The translations under genes were made by a program, and so were the position numbers. The notes under the pieces are model-generated. The model saw only the letters and a list, made by a program, of their open reading frames with translations. It did no database searches and was not told the origin of the DNA. This document shows, one piece after another, positions 1 through 7,999 of a stretch of DNA of 10,006 nucleotides (position 1 is the first letter of the stretch; each line of letters starts with the position of its first letter). Source of the DNA: Gammaproteobacteria bacterium (GTDB taxonomy: Bacteria; Pseudomonadota; Gammaproteobacteria; Pseudomonadales; Azotimanducaceae); contig VXNE01000275.1 in assembly GCA_009840715.1 (NCBI GenBank), forward strand, positions 1,068 through 11,073. The letters are read 5' to 3'.

Positions 1-563
1 ATCGCGCCGCTTCCCGACGCGTCCGCAGCGAGACGTTCTTCCGCAGCCGCCAGCAGTTCCGCCGCCCCGCGGGACAGCCTCCGCCGTTCGAGTGCGTCGT
101 CAAGCGCCTTGCGCAGGGGTCCGTCTCTCTCGAAGGCCTGCTCGTCCGGCCAGCTTCTACTCGCCTGCTGGAGCACCTCTTCCGCACGCTCAAGGGCGCC
201 CCCCAACGTGTCCATCTCGACCTGTTGCGCCACGCGGCGCTGGAACAACCCCGTCGCTTCCTCCGCACGTTCGCTCTCGGGATGAATGTCCAGCGCTCTC
301 TCCAGACCCTCGGCCGCGGCCCGAACGTCGGCCGCAGCCAGCGCGCCGTCCGGCAATCCGGCAAGCGTGCTCTCGACGATGCCCTCCGCCGTTCCTGCCG
401 CATCCGGCCCCCGCGCCATCAGCAAGATGAGAGAGACAACCACGGCGATTGTTATCGTGCCGACCACCAGGAGCGCCCTGCGTCGGCGCCGCGGGGGAAC
501 GAATCGGACGGCTTCGGCCTGTGCCCCCGATCCGGCGGGCGTCTTGTCTTCGTGCGCGGTCAA
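1..563 (-). CDS. Single-pass membrane protein with helical exterior domain, 3' part cut off by window edge
   Basis: This is an open minus-strand frame of at least 187 codons that runs off the left edge. The first in-frame start after an upstream stop is a TTG at 563, with no good ribosome binding site. The N-terminus (residues 1-24) is short and polar. Five arginines follow at 25-29, then a hydrophobic stretch at about 30-50 (ALLVVGTITIAVVVSLILLM). This is the layout of an N-in, C-out membrane anchor. From residue 51 on the protein is alanine-, glutamate- and arginine-rich and looks helical. A segment around GLERALDIHPESERA resembles a tetratricopeptide repeat, and further amphipathic helices follow. 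Codon third positions are strongly G/C, as expected of a real gene here. The functional C-terminal domain, if there is one, lies outside the window, so I assign no function. Membrane-anchored TPR-like proteins of this shape are often scaffolds or the N-terminal parts of larger enzymes, but that is only a guess. Confidence 0.75.
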   Translation of the reverse strand, partial: MTAHEDKTPAGSGAQAEAVRFVPPRRRRRALLVVGTITIAVVVSLILLMARGPDAAGTAEGIVESTLAGLPDGALAAADVRAAAEGLERALDIHPESERAEEATGLFQRRVAQQVEMDTLGGALERAEEVLQQASRSWPDEQAFERDGPLRKALDDALERRRLSRGAAELLAAAEERLAADASGSGA

Positions 564-754
564 CGTTCGTTCGGGCGGTCGGATGCGCCGCCAAGAGTTC
601 GTGCGAGCGGCCGATGTTTCCGGTCACCCCCTCCAGTCAGGCCGGGCAACGCTTGCCGGAGCATGTCCGGTACGGCTCGACCGCAATCTGCGTCAACGCC
701 GGCTGCGCGACGGGCCGCCCCGTTGAATACTCCCTGGTCGTGCTCGTCTGCCAC
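560..754 (-). CDS. Possible small ORF coupled to the membrane protein gene
   Basis: A 64-codon frame begins at a GTG at 754 and ends in a TGA at 562-560. Its stop overlaps the TTG start of the membrane-protein gene in a TTGA arrangement, the pattern of translational coupling. The product would be soluble and arginine- and glycine-rich, with no signal peptide or motif I recognise. Third-position GC is only moderate, there is no clear Shine-Dalgarno sequence, and a 9-bp inverted repeat sits at its start. It may be a genuine leader or upstream gene, a decayed remnant, or chance. I favour chance or remnant. Confidence 0.25.
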   Translation of the reverse strand: MADEHDQGVFNGAARRAAGVDADCGRAVPDMLRQALPGLTGGGDRKHRPLARTLGGASDRPNER

Positions 755-787
755 GGTTACCGCTTACATCGCCCAACCCGGTAACCG
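754..787. repeat. Perfect 9-bp inverted repeat with 16-base spacer
   Basis: The arms CGGTTACCG (754-762) and CGGTAACCG (779-787) are exact reverse complements around a 16-base spacer. No T-run follows on either strand, so it is not a standard intrinsic terminator. It lies about 190 bases upstream of the membrane-protein start and immediately before the possible small-ORF start. It could be an operator for a dimeric regulator or an RNA hairpin. Confidence 0.4.
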
Positions 788-1079
788 CTGGCCTCTGTGG
801 TCGCGGCCTGCGGACTCCGCCGGGTTGCGAGTCGAGCCGATGGGAGCAAGAGCCGCGACACCGCAGCCCCGGTTGACGTCGAAGACGATCATGACGGAGA
901 GCCTAACTTAACTGGGCTCGAAGCGGGCTGCCAACGTCGTAAGACCGTGTGGCGCAAGACCTCGATCCGGACTCTATGGGTCGCTCCGATGGCGCAACCT
1001 GCTCCACCGTCCCCACGCGGTCCCGACCCCGACGGGAGGAAGGCGGGAGTCGGAACCTACCGCGTCGCGGAGCCGTACG
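788..1079. other. Gene-poor spacer upstream of the left-edge gene and downstream of the LRR gene
   Basis: I see no convincing gene here. A 42-codon minus-strand frame (892 to 764, ATG start) begins MIVFDVNRGCG but has no convincing ribosome binding site and no recognisable content. The plus-strand frames are arginine- and proline-rich and look like non-coding read-through. The region must contain the promoter for the minus-strand gene at the left edge, but I could not find a clear -35/-10 pair. Confidence 0.5.
1016..1064 (-). terminator. Nested hairpin downstream of the LRR gene, without T-run
   Basis: The outer arms CGCGGT (1016-1021) and ACCGCG (1059-1064) enclose inner arms CCGAC (1029-1033) and GTCGG (1049-1053). 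The structure starts about 15 bases beyond the stop codon of the LRR gene, read on the minus strand. No U-tract follows it, so it could be an RNA 3'-end structure but not a textbook intrinsic terminator. Confidence 0.25.
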
Positions 1080-3785
1080 TCACTGGGTCAGTGTCACGAT
1101 CACGCCCCGTGCGCGAAGGGCGGGGATGTGTTGGTTGAGAGACTCGTCAGTCAGCGGGTTTCCGCGCAGGTGTACCAAGTCGTGCTCGCCAAGACCGGCA
1201 TTCGCCACCAACGGCGCCAAATTGGCGATGCGGTTGTCCGCGAGGAACACCTTGGCGAGCCCGGTCATGGCTGACAACACCGATATGTCCTCGACTTCGC
1301 CTCCCTCAATCTGGAGCTCCAGCAGGCCAGGGAGACGGCTGAGTGGCGCCAGAGTCGCGGACACGCCCTGTAACTCCAGTACCGTCAATCCCGTCAATCG
1401 GATCAACGGCGAGAGGTCATCGCCGGCCCCGCCACCACGCAACACGCGCAAGCGAGGCATCTGCCCCAGGGCGGTGATGTTGAGGTCCAGCACGTTGCCA
1501 TCCACCTCCAGCGTCCGGAGGTTCGGCAAGCCTGAGAGGTGGGCAAGATCCCCGGTGATGACGAGCTTCTCCAATCGCGTCAGTCCGGCCAGTGGCGGAA
1601 GGGCACACATGATCGGGTACTCGCCGCAGCCCCTCAGTTGCAGCACCCTGAGCTCGGTAAGGCCCGCCAGCGGCCGCAGGTCCGTAATCCCGTTGTAGTC
1701 CAGGTCCAGGACCTCCAGGTTGGCCAAGCCCGCCAGCGCGGAAATGTCCGTAACGAAACTGTCAGGCAGACCCAACGCCCGCAAGTTCGTCAGTCCGGCC
1801 AACGGAGCGAGGTCCGCGATATCCGAACCGTCGAAGTGGAGAGCCCTGAGATTGGTGAGCCCTGCGAGGGGCGTGAGGTCTTCTTCACCGGTGGAAGCGA
1901 GATACAGGCCCTCCAGGTTGACGGCGGCCTCAAGCCCGGCCAGGTCATCGACATACAGGCGGTCGTCTTCGTCCTCCGAGACGACCCACGGGTAGGACGA
2001 AGCTTGATCGAGGACCTTCAACCTGGCCATCTCGGCAGGACTGATGGGGCTCCCTTCTGTCTTGCCCAAGGCCGCCGCGACCATGCGCCGCAGGTGGCTG
2101 TCCGGGATGTGGACTGCCTCAGAGCCAATCGCCGGATTCGGCGGCAGCGGCACTTCGGGGTCGGGCAGAACGGCCCCCGGCGCAGACGACAAGTTCGTTA
2201 CATGGCCCGTGGGGCTGAGCAAGAGGCTCATCACCTGGATCGGACGGTCCGACTCTACTCGCAGGCGCCACTTGCCGACACCGTCTCCCAAGGCTCCAGA
2301 GACCAGACGGTAGGCCCAATGGCCCGGCGAGAAGGCACCGGGCCGCCGCCCGACCTCCAGGTCCGGCACTGCCAGCAACAGGGCTTCCTTCTCGTCCATC
2401 TCAAACTCGATGGGACTCCCCGGAGACGCTCCATGATCGTCCACGGCATCGATCCGCACGACCGCTTCGTCCGCCCTGGAGTTGAAGAGCGCGATCACGC
2501 TGCGTTGCGCCTGATTGCTCCCCGGATTCAGAAATGCCACGTGATGCACGTCGCCCGCGCGCGGGACCGGGTCGTGCACGCTGGTTACGAAACCGTCCTT
2601 CGTACGGAGGTAGGACAGAACCTCGATATCCAGTTCCGAACGCAATCGGAGCTGCAACAGGGACCCACCCCACCCCACGCCGTTGGGCAGACCTTTGTCC
2701 GAGTTGCCCGCCGCCAAGTCCTGCGAATTGAAGTGGGCGACCGAGTTGGCGCCGATCGACAGCTCCACGGAACGCCAGCCGGTGTTCGTTGTCCCCCAAG
2801 GCCAACCCGCAGGCCTCCCCCAAAAGGTGGCAACGCGAGGCCAGAAGACCCGAATCTCGACGGTACCCTCGCGCTGGGAATGGTTGATCACCCTGACGAA
2901 GCCCTGGTTGCCCTGCTCGGCCAAGCCCCCCGACGGAAACCAGAGCACACGGTAGGCCGTCAGGTCTCCGGTCACGGTTGGCTCGGGCACTGAAGAGAGA
3001 TTCGACAGGTGCCCGGTCGGACTGCGTAGCAGACTCATTACCCGAACCGGGCCGTCCGCCCGCACGTGCAGCCTCCACTTTCCGGCGCCATCCCCGAGGG
3101 CGCCGGAAAGGCCATCCGCCGACCCCGACTCCAGCTCCGCCGCCGTCACTGTTCTGGATGCGCGCGCTTCCAGCGTCAGGGTGACCGCGGTACCGGGGGT
3201 TTCGCCCCGGTCATCCAGACCCGTGATCTCCACTTCCGTCGCGTCACTGCCCGGATTGGTCAGGCGCAGCATCCCTACCTGGGCCGCATTGCTGCCTGGG
3301 TTGAGGAACGCCACGTAGTACACGCCGTCGACTTGCGGCACCAGGTCGTGCAGGCTCGTGAGGTAGCCGTCCCCGCGATGGCGCATGTACGAGAGCACGT
3401 CGAAGTCCAGGTCCGAGCTGAGTTCGAGCCGCCACTGGCCTTCCCCGGGACCCACGCCCCCCGACAGGCCCTTGTCGGCGTTGCCGTACTCGAGGTCATC
3501 GGAATTGAAGTGCATGGTCTGGCCGGGTGCCAACGCCAGCGTAATCGGCCCATACCGCGTCCCGGAGTCGTCGACAGGCTCTATGGTCACTTCGCCGGCC
3601 TCGCTGGACCGGCTGACCACCCGCACGAAACCCTGGTGGAGAGGATCGGAGGCGGCGGCCATCAGGGGTACGATGTGTGCGCCGGCCTCCTGGCCTTGAG
3701 CGGCCGTCGCCAACAACGTGGCAACGGCTAGGAGCGGGGCGCGCACGCGCCTTGTGGCCCATGCCGTGGAACGGGTCGAGGTCAT
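1080..3785 (-). CDS. Secreted protein with four beta-rich repeats and a C-terminal leucine-rich repeat domain
   Basis: The product has 901 residues. A Sec-type signal peptide covers about residues 1-31, with a basic start, the core LLAVATLLATAA and likely cleavage near AQG-QE. Two repeat pairs follow. The first-type repeats (about 51-152 and 294-409) open with QGFVR, contain HFNSxDL and G-N-x-D-K-G-L, and end near SxHDxVP. The second-type repeats (about 157-267 and 415-534) open with VAFLNPGSN, contain SGALGDG.GKWRL and end with SPTGH.(S/T)NLSS. A proline-rich linker (about 540-551) leads to an LRR cap (about 552-610; HIPDSHLRRMVAAALGK). About twelve LRRs of the DLxPLxxLxxLxxLxL type follow (about 612-875). 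The tail RGNPLTDESLNQHIPALRARGV is typical of bacterial LRR proteins. C720 and C727 lie in an irregular LRR and might form a disulfide. The LRRs suggest ligand binding outside the cytoplasm; no catalytic motif is visible. The ATG start has AGGAAA 8 bases upstream. I do not recognise the repeat family by name. Confidence 0.93.
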   Translation of the reverse strand: MTSTRSTAWATRRVRAPLLAVATLLATAAQGQEAGAHIVPLMAAASDPLHQGFVRVVSRSSEAGEVTIEPVDDSGTRYGPITLALAPGQTMHFNSDDLEYGNADKGLSGGVGPGEGQWRLELSSDLDFDVLSYMRHRGDGYLTSLHDLVPQVDGVYYVAFLNPGSNAAQVGMLRLTNPGSDATEVEITGLDDRGETPGTAVTLTLEARASRTVTAAELESGSADGLSGALGDGAGKWRLHVRADGPVRVMSLLRSPTGHLSNLSSVPEPTVTGDLTAYRVLWFPSGGLAEQGNQGFVRVINHSQREGTVEIRVFWPRVATFWGRPAGWPWGTTNTGWRSVELSIGANSVAHFNSQDLAAGNSDKGLPNGVGWGGSLLQLRLRSELDIEVLSYLRTKDGFVTSVHDPVPRAGDVHHVAFLNPGSNQAQRSVIALFNSRADEAVVRIDAVDDHGASPGSPIEFEMDEKEALLLAVPDLEVGRRPGAFSPGHWAYRLVSGALGDGVGKWRLRVESDRPIQVMSLLLSPTGHVTNLSSAPGAVLPDPEVPLPPNPAIGSEAVHIPDSHLRRMVAAALGKTEGSPISPAEMARLKVLDQASSYPWVVSEDEDDRLYVDDLAGLEAAVNLEGLYLASTGEEDLTPLAGLTNLRALHFDGSDIADLAPLAGLTNLRALGLPDSFVTDISALAGLANLEVLDLDYNGITDLRPLAGLTELRVLQLRGCGEYPIMCALPPLAGLTRLEKLVITGDLAHLSGLPNLRTLEVDGNVLDLNITALGQMPRLRVLRGGGAGDDLSPLIRLTGLTVLELQGVSATLAPLSRLPGLLELQIEGGEVEDISVLSAMTGLAKVFLADNRIANLAPLVANAGLGEHDLVHLRGNPLTDESLNQHIPALRARGVIVTLTQ

Positions 3786-3880
3786 GCGAGGTCTTTCCTG
3801 TTACTTCGGGGAGTAGGAGTTGACACCGGAGAAGCGGACTGGCCACTCCCAAGTAATCAAGCCTACCGGAGCCTCGCATG
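3783..3880 (-). promoter_or_regulatory. Inverted repeat that could pair with the LRR gene's start codon
   Basis: CATGCGAGG at 3783-3791 contains the complement of the LRR gene's ATG. It is the exact reverse complement of CCTCGCATG at 3872-3880, 80 bases further upstream in the leader. If transcription starts beyond 3880, the mRNA arms could pair and hide the start codon, but not the AGGAAA ribosome binding site (3794-3799). A 9-bp match over this distance can also occur by chance. Confidence 0.3.
3794..3799 (-). promoter_or_regulatory. Ribosome binding site of the LRR gene
   Basis: AGGAAA on the minus strand lies 8 bases before the ATG at 3785. It supports this start, which also places the signal peptide correctly. 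Confidence 0.6.
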
Positions 3881-4372
3881 GTGGTGTACCCCCGATTCGC
3901 GGACAAGAATTTGGCGCCGTTGCCGTGCGTGCAATTCACTCCGCCCTGAACCTGAGCACCTACGGCGGTTCCTCGACTCTAGCGGTGCTCGAGTTTTCTC
4001 GAAGGGCTTGCTGACGCCGCTTCGGGGATCTCGGCCAGCAGCAGGAGGCGATCCTGGCGACGCACCGCCCTGCAGGCTGGACGCGGAGCAATACTAGGCA
4101 GCGGTACGGCAGCGCGCGGACCACGGTCAGGGCCGCGAAGCGTCAGGTTTGCCTCTCCTGAATCGGTCAAGATATCGGAAACGCCATCCTCCGTTCCGGG
4201 TGCGGAAGCTGCCGCATCTCTCCGTGACAGTACGGCCACAACATGGCACCAAACCCATAGTTGGAGTACGCTTGCCGCCGCAGGCCGCTTGTCGTGTGGC
4301 GCCCCTTGGCAGCAGTCCCTCAGCCGGCACGGCCTCTTGGCGCTACGTCGGCACATCGGACGAGAAACTCGC
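3800..4372. other. Divergent intergenic region between the LRR and propeller genes
   Basis: This spacer separates two genes transcribed away from each other that share an N-terminal module, so it should carry both promoters. Reading both strands, I found no convincing -35/-10 pair. The best plus-strand candidate is TTGCCT at about 4149 with GATATC 16 bases on, which is weak. A loose inverted repeat, GAGCACC (3954-3960) and GGTGCTC (3984-3990), lies inside. The frames here give cysteine- and arginine-rich low-quality proteins, so I see no gene. Confidence 0.5.
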
Positions 4373-4378
4373 GAGGAG
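4373..4378 (+). promoter_or_regulatory. Ribosome binding site of the propeller-protein gene
   Basis: GAGGAG lies 5 bases before the ATG at 4384. It decides the start: the frame stays open back to 4261, but only the ATG at 4384 has this site and begins directly with a signal peptide. Confidence 0.8.
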
Positions 4379-4383
4379 ATAGC

Positions 4384-5877
4384 ATGAAGCCAGGAAAATG
4401 TCTGACCGCACTCGCCATGGCCCTGCTCGCGGGAGGCGCATGGGCCCAAGAGGACATGATGGTCCCGCTGTTCATGTCCGCGTCAGACCCCTACCGCCAG
4501 GGCTTCGTCCGCCTGATCAATCACTCCAAGGCTGAAGGCACGGTTGTGGTGCGAGCCATCGACGACGAGGGTCGCAGCTACCGTATCGAGACGATTCCCC
4601 TCAAGGAATACCAGACGCTGCACTTCAACTCCGACGACCTCGAGCTTGGCAACGACGCCAAGGGGCTCAGGGGCACCGGAAGCGGCCAGGGCGACTGGCG
4701 CCTGGAGGTCTCGGATGGGGGCCTGGATCTCGAAGTCCTCGCGTATATCCGCACCGTTGACGGGTTTCTCACATCCATGCACGACCTGGTGACGAGCCTC
4801 GGCGGTCTGCACCGCGTGCCCATCTTCAACCCCGGCAGCAACACCGCCCAGGAAAGCCGGCTGCGGCTGATCAACCCGGGAGACGAAGACGCGACAATCA
4901 CGATCAAGGGCGTGGATGACGCCGGGGTGGTCAGCGACGAAGTGGAACTCAAGCTGGATGCGGGAACCGCGAAGACCTTCACGGCGGCGCAACTCGAAGC
5001 GGGCGAGATGATGGCGTTCACCGGCGCGCTCGGAGACGGCGAAGGCAAGTGGCAACTGTTCGTGGAGTCGGACGAGTCCATCCAGGTCATGAGCCTGATG
5101 TCCACGCCCACGGGCCACCTGACCAACCTCGCGACCACGGACCGGCCGGCCCTCGCGAGCGACATCTCCGGCGAAGGGATCGAGTTCATCCAGGAGTTCA
5201 GCCTGGGGGCCGAGAACACATTCCCGACGGGGATCACCTTCTTTCAGAACCGCTTCTACGTCCTCAACTACAGCGGCACCGTGTATGCCTACACGGAAAC
5301 GGGCGAGCGAGAGCCGGCGGCGGACATCGAACTCACCTACAGGCCTCTGCCCGCGTTCGGCGCACAACCCGCGAACCGGGCAGTCGGACTCGGGGTACGG
5401 GCCGACCGCTTTTACGTGCATCACGAGGAGCGCATCCGGGCGTTCACGCTCTCGGGCGCCGAAGACCCGGATGCCACGTTCGACCTCGCGTTGGGGCACA
5501 CCGTACGCGATATGGCCATCGGTCCCGAGAGGTTCTATTTCGTCGGCTCGCGGGGTTTCGGTTCGGCCACGGAAGTGCTTGTCTACGACTTCGAGCACAA
5601 GTTCCAGGACGCGGAGAGCTTCCTCAAGGGGGCGGACTCCGCGGAGCCCCTGGCAATCGGGTTCGACCCCAAGGCGCGTTTCCTGTACGTCATCAACGAG
5701 GACCACGACGGCGCCATCAACGCCTTTACCCTCAAGGGCGAGCACCGGGCAGGTCTGGTCGTGCCGTTCAGCGGCGTGGATAACGTCGGTACTGCGACGA
5801 TCATCGGCGACGCGATCTACGTTCTGGACGAACTGGCGAACAAGGTTTACGGATTCCGGTTGCGCGGGTCACGCTGA
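4384..5877 (+). CDS. Secreted protein with a beta-rich repeat pair and C-terminal beta-propeller-like repeats
   Basis: The product has 497 residues. A clear Sec signal peptide covers residues 1-21, with core LTALAMALLAGG and cleavage at AWA-QE. Residues about 39-135 form a first-type repeat (QGFVRLINHS ... HFNSDDLELGN ... SMHDLV). Residues about 144-250 form a second-type repeat (IFNPGSN ... TGALGDGEGKWQL ... TPTGHLTNLA). Both are close relatives of the LRR protein's repeats. After a linker, residues about 268-495 hold five visible units built on F/L/I-Y-V ... V/I-x-A-F/Y-x-x-x-G: FYVLNYSGTVYAY (291), FYVHHEERIRAF (343), FYFVGSRG (384), LYVINEDHDGAINAF (434) and IYVLDELANKVYGF (478). This pattern and spacing suggest propeller blades, as in NHL or YVTN-type domains, but the family is not certain. 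Propellers of this kind usually bind proteins or glycans, and no active site is evident. The gene is divergent from the LRR gene and convergent with the next one, with 53 bases between stops. Confidence 0.93.
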   Translation: MKPGKCLTALAMALLAGGAWAQEDMMVPLFMSASDPYRQGFVRLINHSKAEGTVVVRAIDDEGRSYRIETIPLKEYQTLHFNSDDLELGNDAKGLRGTGSGQGDWRLEVSDGGLDLEVLAYIRTVDGFLTSMHDLVTSLGGLHRVPIFNPGSNTAQESRLRLINPGDEDATITIKGVDDAGVVSDEVELKLDAGTAKTFTAAQLEAGEMMAFTGALGDGEGKWQLFVESDESIQVMSLMSTPTGHLTNLATTDRPALASDISGEGIEFIQEFSLGAENTFPTGITFFQNRFYVLNYSGTVYAYTETGEREPAADIELTYRPLPAFGAQPANRAVGLGVRADRFYVHHEERIRAFTLSGAEDPDATFDLALGHTVRDMAIGPERFYFVGSRGFGSATEVLVYDFEHKFQDAESFLKGADSAEPLAIGFDPKARFLYVINEDHDGAINAFTLKGEHRAGLVVPFSGVDNVGTATIIGDAIYVLDELANKVYGFRLRGSR

Positions 5878-5930
5878 CATCGCGGGGCCGTCCCGACGTC
5901 TCATCTGACGCGACCGCGACGGCGCGACTT
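5878..5930. other. Short convergent spacer
   Basis: These 53 bases separate the stop codons of two converging genes. The sequence is GC-rich with short CG-rich self-complementarity, but there is no hairpin with a T-run on either strand. I cannot identify a terminator for either gene here. Confidence 0.5.
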
Positions 5931-7916
5931 CTAGCGGTCGAAACGCCCTCGGTGGAGGACCACCGTGTCCGTGGACTGATCGTACCGGTTCACCAGGGTC
6001 ATCGACACATCGACCCGGACAGGCAGCGCCTTGATCTCAAGCGTGGCGGACGCGCGGGCGCTTCCGGAGAGCTGCGTGACGGCGTCCATTCGGAGAGTGG
6101 TCGACGTACTTGCCCCGAGCCGGCCTCGGACCACTGCCGGATCGGCCATGCCCCCTTCCTCGGGATGGATCGTCAGGATGTAGCGCACCGGCTGTCGATG
6201 GCGGTTGAGGACGGTGATGCGCTGCACGTAGTCGCTCGACGTCGTGACCACCGGGATGTGGACGACCGTGTCTTCTCGAGCGATCGTGACTGGGTCGTCG
6301 AAGCCCCGGTGCAGGACGACCGTGTCGGTCGATCCGTCGAGCGTGTTCCGGAGCGTGGTCGTGACGTCGAGCTTGTCCGGGAAGGAGACGAGCGCCAGCG
6401 TTCCCGACGCTTGTTCGGTGCCGGTCAACGTCACGATCTCGGAGAGGTCGATCGTCGTCGGTCCCCTGCCGGCTGCCCGCCCTGTGATCATTGGCGGTTC
6501 GGCCGTGCCGCCGCCGTGCGGATGCAGATGCAGCACGTAGGCCACTTGGCGGCGATGCCGGTTGACGATGGCGAGTTCCTGCTCGTAGCGCGGTGCAAGG
6601 GTCAGGTAGGGAAGGTACACGGCGGTACCGTCACGCCAGATCGTGCCGACCCGTTCGAGCTTCAGCCCCACGGGGAGAAAGGGTCGCGTGGGATTGAGGG
6701 GCGCGAGCGTCACGGTGACGTAGTAGTCGCCATCGGGAATGATCTCGCGGCTGTCCTCGGGGACCGTCGCGCAGAGGTGCCAGGCCCCCACGGCCACGAC
6801 GCCTTTGACGGGACCCGCCGCGTAGTTCGCGTCGCCGTCTCCGAAGTCGACGACATGCCGGGCTCGGTCCGGGTCTGGCTCGATCGGTGGGTCCGCGTCC
6901 GGGTCCCCCTCCGCGGCCGCCGCGTCGCCAATGCAGCGTCCCGATGCGGAGTCGACCTGCTCTAGCGCCCAGCCGCCGTCCGCCGGGGCGAAGGCGAAGC
7001 CCCCCTCTCCCGCGAACGACGAAGCCGATCGGTCCGCGTCCACGTTCAATTCCGCGAGAGTTGTCCCCACGGGCGTGCCGTCCGGTTGGCGATGCTCCGC
7101 GTTGATGCTGATCTCGAAGCCGCCGACAGACACGCGGTTCCCGGCCGCGAAGTCGAGGAATCCGGAGGCCGCGGTGACCTGCTGACGCGCCGGACGCGGA
7201 ACGACGCGGAGACTGGGGGCTACCCGTGCGACGATCACGCTCTTGTCGAGGCCGAACGCCTCCTCACCCACCGCCGCTCCGATGCCGCTCCGGAAAGCGC
7301 GAACCCGCAACTCCCCGTCTCCCAGTCCGCCGGTCGCGAGGACCTGTTTCAGGTCCAGGGCAATGACCGTGTCAGGGGTCAGGGGCCGGACGTCCGCCGG
7401 GGGATCGAAGGCGTAGAGAAGGAAACCGTCGTGGAGGAACGTCGTCGCGTTCTCGGCAGCAGCCCCGCCCTCGACCAACTCGGTGAAGGAGCCCGAGCCG
7501 TCGGCGTCGGGCTTCCTCCAGAACAGGCGCGGAGCGGCGCCCCGCCAGGCGAGGTGTTCGCCCACGTCGTAGCGGATCCAGATCTTGCCGCCGACCGCCA
7601 GGAAGCGGGCGTCGCCGATGGCTACCCGGGTCTCGAGGTCGGTCCCCATGTCGAGATCACCGATCGGGTAGTAGCCGGCAGGAACGCCGGCCGAGGGGAC
7701 CAGGTACTCCTTCGAGTAGGTGTACGCGGTGTTCTCCGAGGAGGACGGCGCATCGAAATCGATGACGGCAAAGGCATCAACGCCAAGGAGGAGTCCCAAA
7801 GCCAAGACCGCCTGGCCGCCCGTCCCGCACGTTCTGGCGCACGCGCCCCGTTTCGTCTCCCCCTTCCGCACCGCCGTATCCGCATCGCGAAGGGCGCCTA
7901 TTGTGCCACCCAACAC
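5931..7916 (-). CDS. Secreted protein with duplicated C-terminal beta module; paralogue of the upstream gene
   Basis: The frame gives 661 residues from a GTG at 7916. A second GTG at 7871 would give 646 residues and a better proportioned signal peptide. Neither has a strong ribosome binding site, so the start is uncertain. The hydrophobic core AVLALGLLLGVDAFA (about 36-50) is followed by likely cleavage before VIDF. The body aligns along its length with the 544-residue neighbour: KIWIRYDVGEHL matches NLYLRYDFNEHL, GEGGFAFA matches GDGGFAFG, and WHLCATV...IIPDGDYYVTV matches WYLCFDV...VIPEGNYYLTM. C328 and C382 line up with the neighbour's two cysteines and may form a disulfide. An insert at about 334-350 is Asp/Pro/Glu-rich. 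The C-terminal module occurs twice (about 423-538 and 543-657), each copy ending TDTVVLHRG, where the neighbour has one. No enzyme motif is visible, so a structural or surface role is inference. It lies downstream of the neighbour's terminator, so it needs its own promoter or read-through. Confidence 0.88.
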   Translation of the reverse strand: MLGGTIGALRDADTAVRKGETKRGACARTCGTGGQAVLALGLLLGVDAFAVIDFDAPSSSENTAYTYSKEYLVPSAGVPAGYYPIGDLDMGTDLETRVAIGDARFLAVGGKIWIRYDVGEHLAWRGAAPRLFWRKPDADGSGSFTELVEGGAAAENATTFLHDGFLLYAFDPPADVRPLTPDTVIALDLKQVLATGGLGDGELRVRAFRSGIGAAVGEEAFGLDKSVIVARVAPSLRVVPRPARQQVTAASGFLDFAAGNRVSVGGFEISINAEHRQPDGTPVGTTLAELNVDADRSASSFAGEGGFAFAPADGGWALEQVDSASGRCIGDAAAAEGDPDADPPIEPDPDRARHVVDFGDGDANYAAGPVKGVVAVGAWHLCATVPEDSREIIPDGDYYVTVTLAPLNPTRPFLPVGLKLERVGTIWRDGTAVYLPYLTLAPRYEQELAIVNRHRRQVAYVLHLHPHGGGTAEPPMITGRAAGRGPTTIDLSEIVTLTGTEQASGTLALVSFPDKLDVTTTLRNTLDGSTDTVVLHRGFDDPVTIAREDTVVHIPVVTTSSDYVQRITVLNRHRQPVRYILTIHPEEGGMADPAVVRGRLGASTSTTLRMDAVTQLSGSARASATLEIKALPVRVDVSMTLVNRYDQSTDTVVLHRGRFDR

Positions 7917-7959
7917 GGACGTCGATCCGTCTTCCCAAAAGGGCTCTATCGTTGCATCA

Positions 7960-7990
7960 AAGCGGGTTACCGCTCGGCGGCAACCCGCTT
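7960..7990. repeat. Perfect 9-bp inverted repeat between the paralogous genes
   Basis: The arms AAGCGGGTT (7960-7968) and AACCCGCTT (7982-7990) enclose a 13-base GC-rich loop. The hairpin lies 44 bases before the 661-residue gene's GTG and 10 bases past the neighbouring terminator's T-run. It has no T-run of its own. It may be an operator, a leader hairpin of the downstream gene, or an mRNA-stabilising structure. Confidence 0.45.
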
Positions 7991-7999
7991 CATCCGGGC

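Noticed and set aside
190..627. Minus-strand frame of 145 codons starting with GTG
   Set aside because: It overlaps the membrane-protein frame out of phase. Its product is an Arg/Gly-rich low-quality sequence, whereas the other frame shows a membrane anchor and helical repeats.
1539..2993. Long plus-strand frame (484 codons) opposite the LRR gene
   Set aside because: It is antisense to a gene with clear domains. Its product is Arg/Gln/Val-rich with no motif. G/C-rich third positions remove stops from the opposite strand and create such frames.
4261..4383. Upstream extension of the propeller-protein gene to 4261
   Set aside because: It would add 41 basic residues before the signal peptide. 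The ATG at 4384 has a good ribosome binding site and begins with the signal peptide.
4483..5745. Long minus-strand frame (420 codons) opposite the propeller gene
   Set aside because: It is a shadow of the sense codons with no signal, motif or ribosome binding site.
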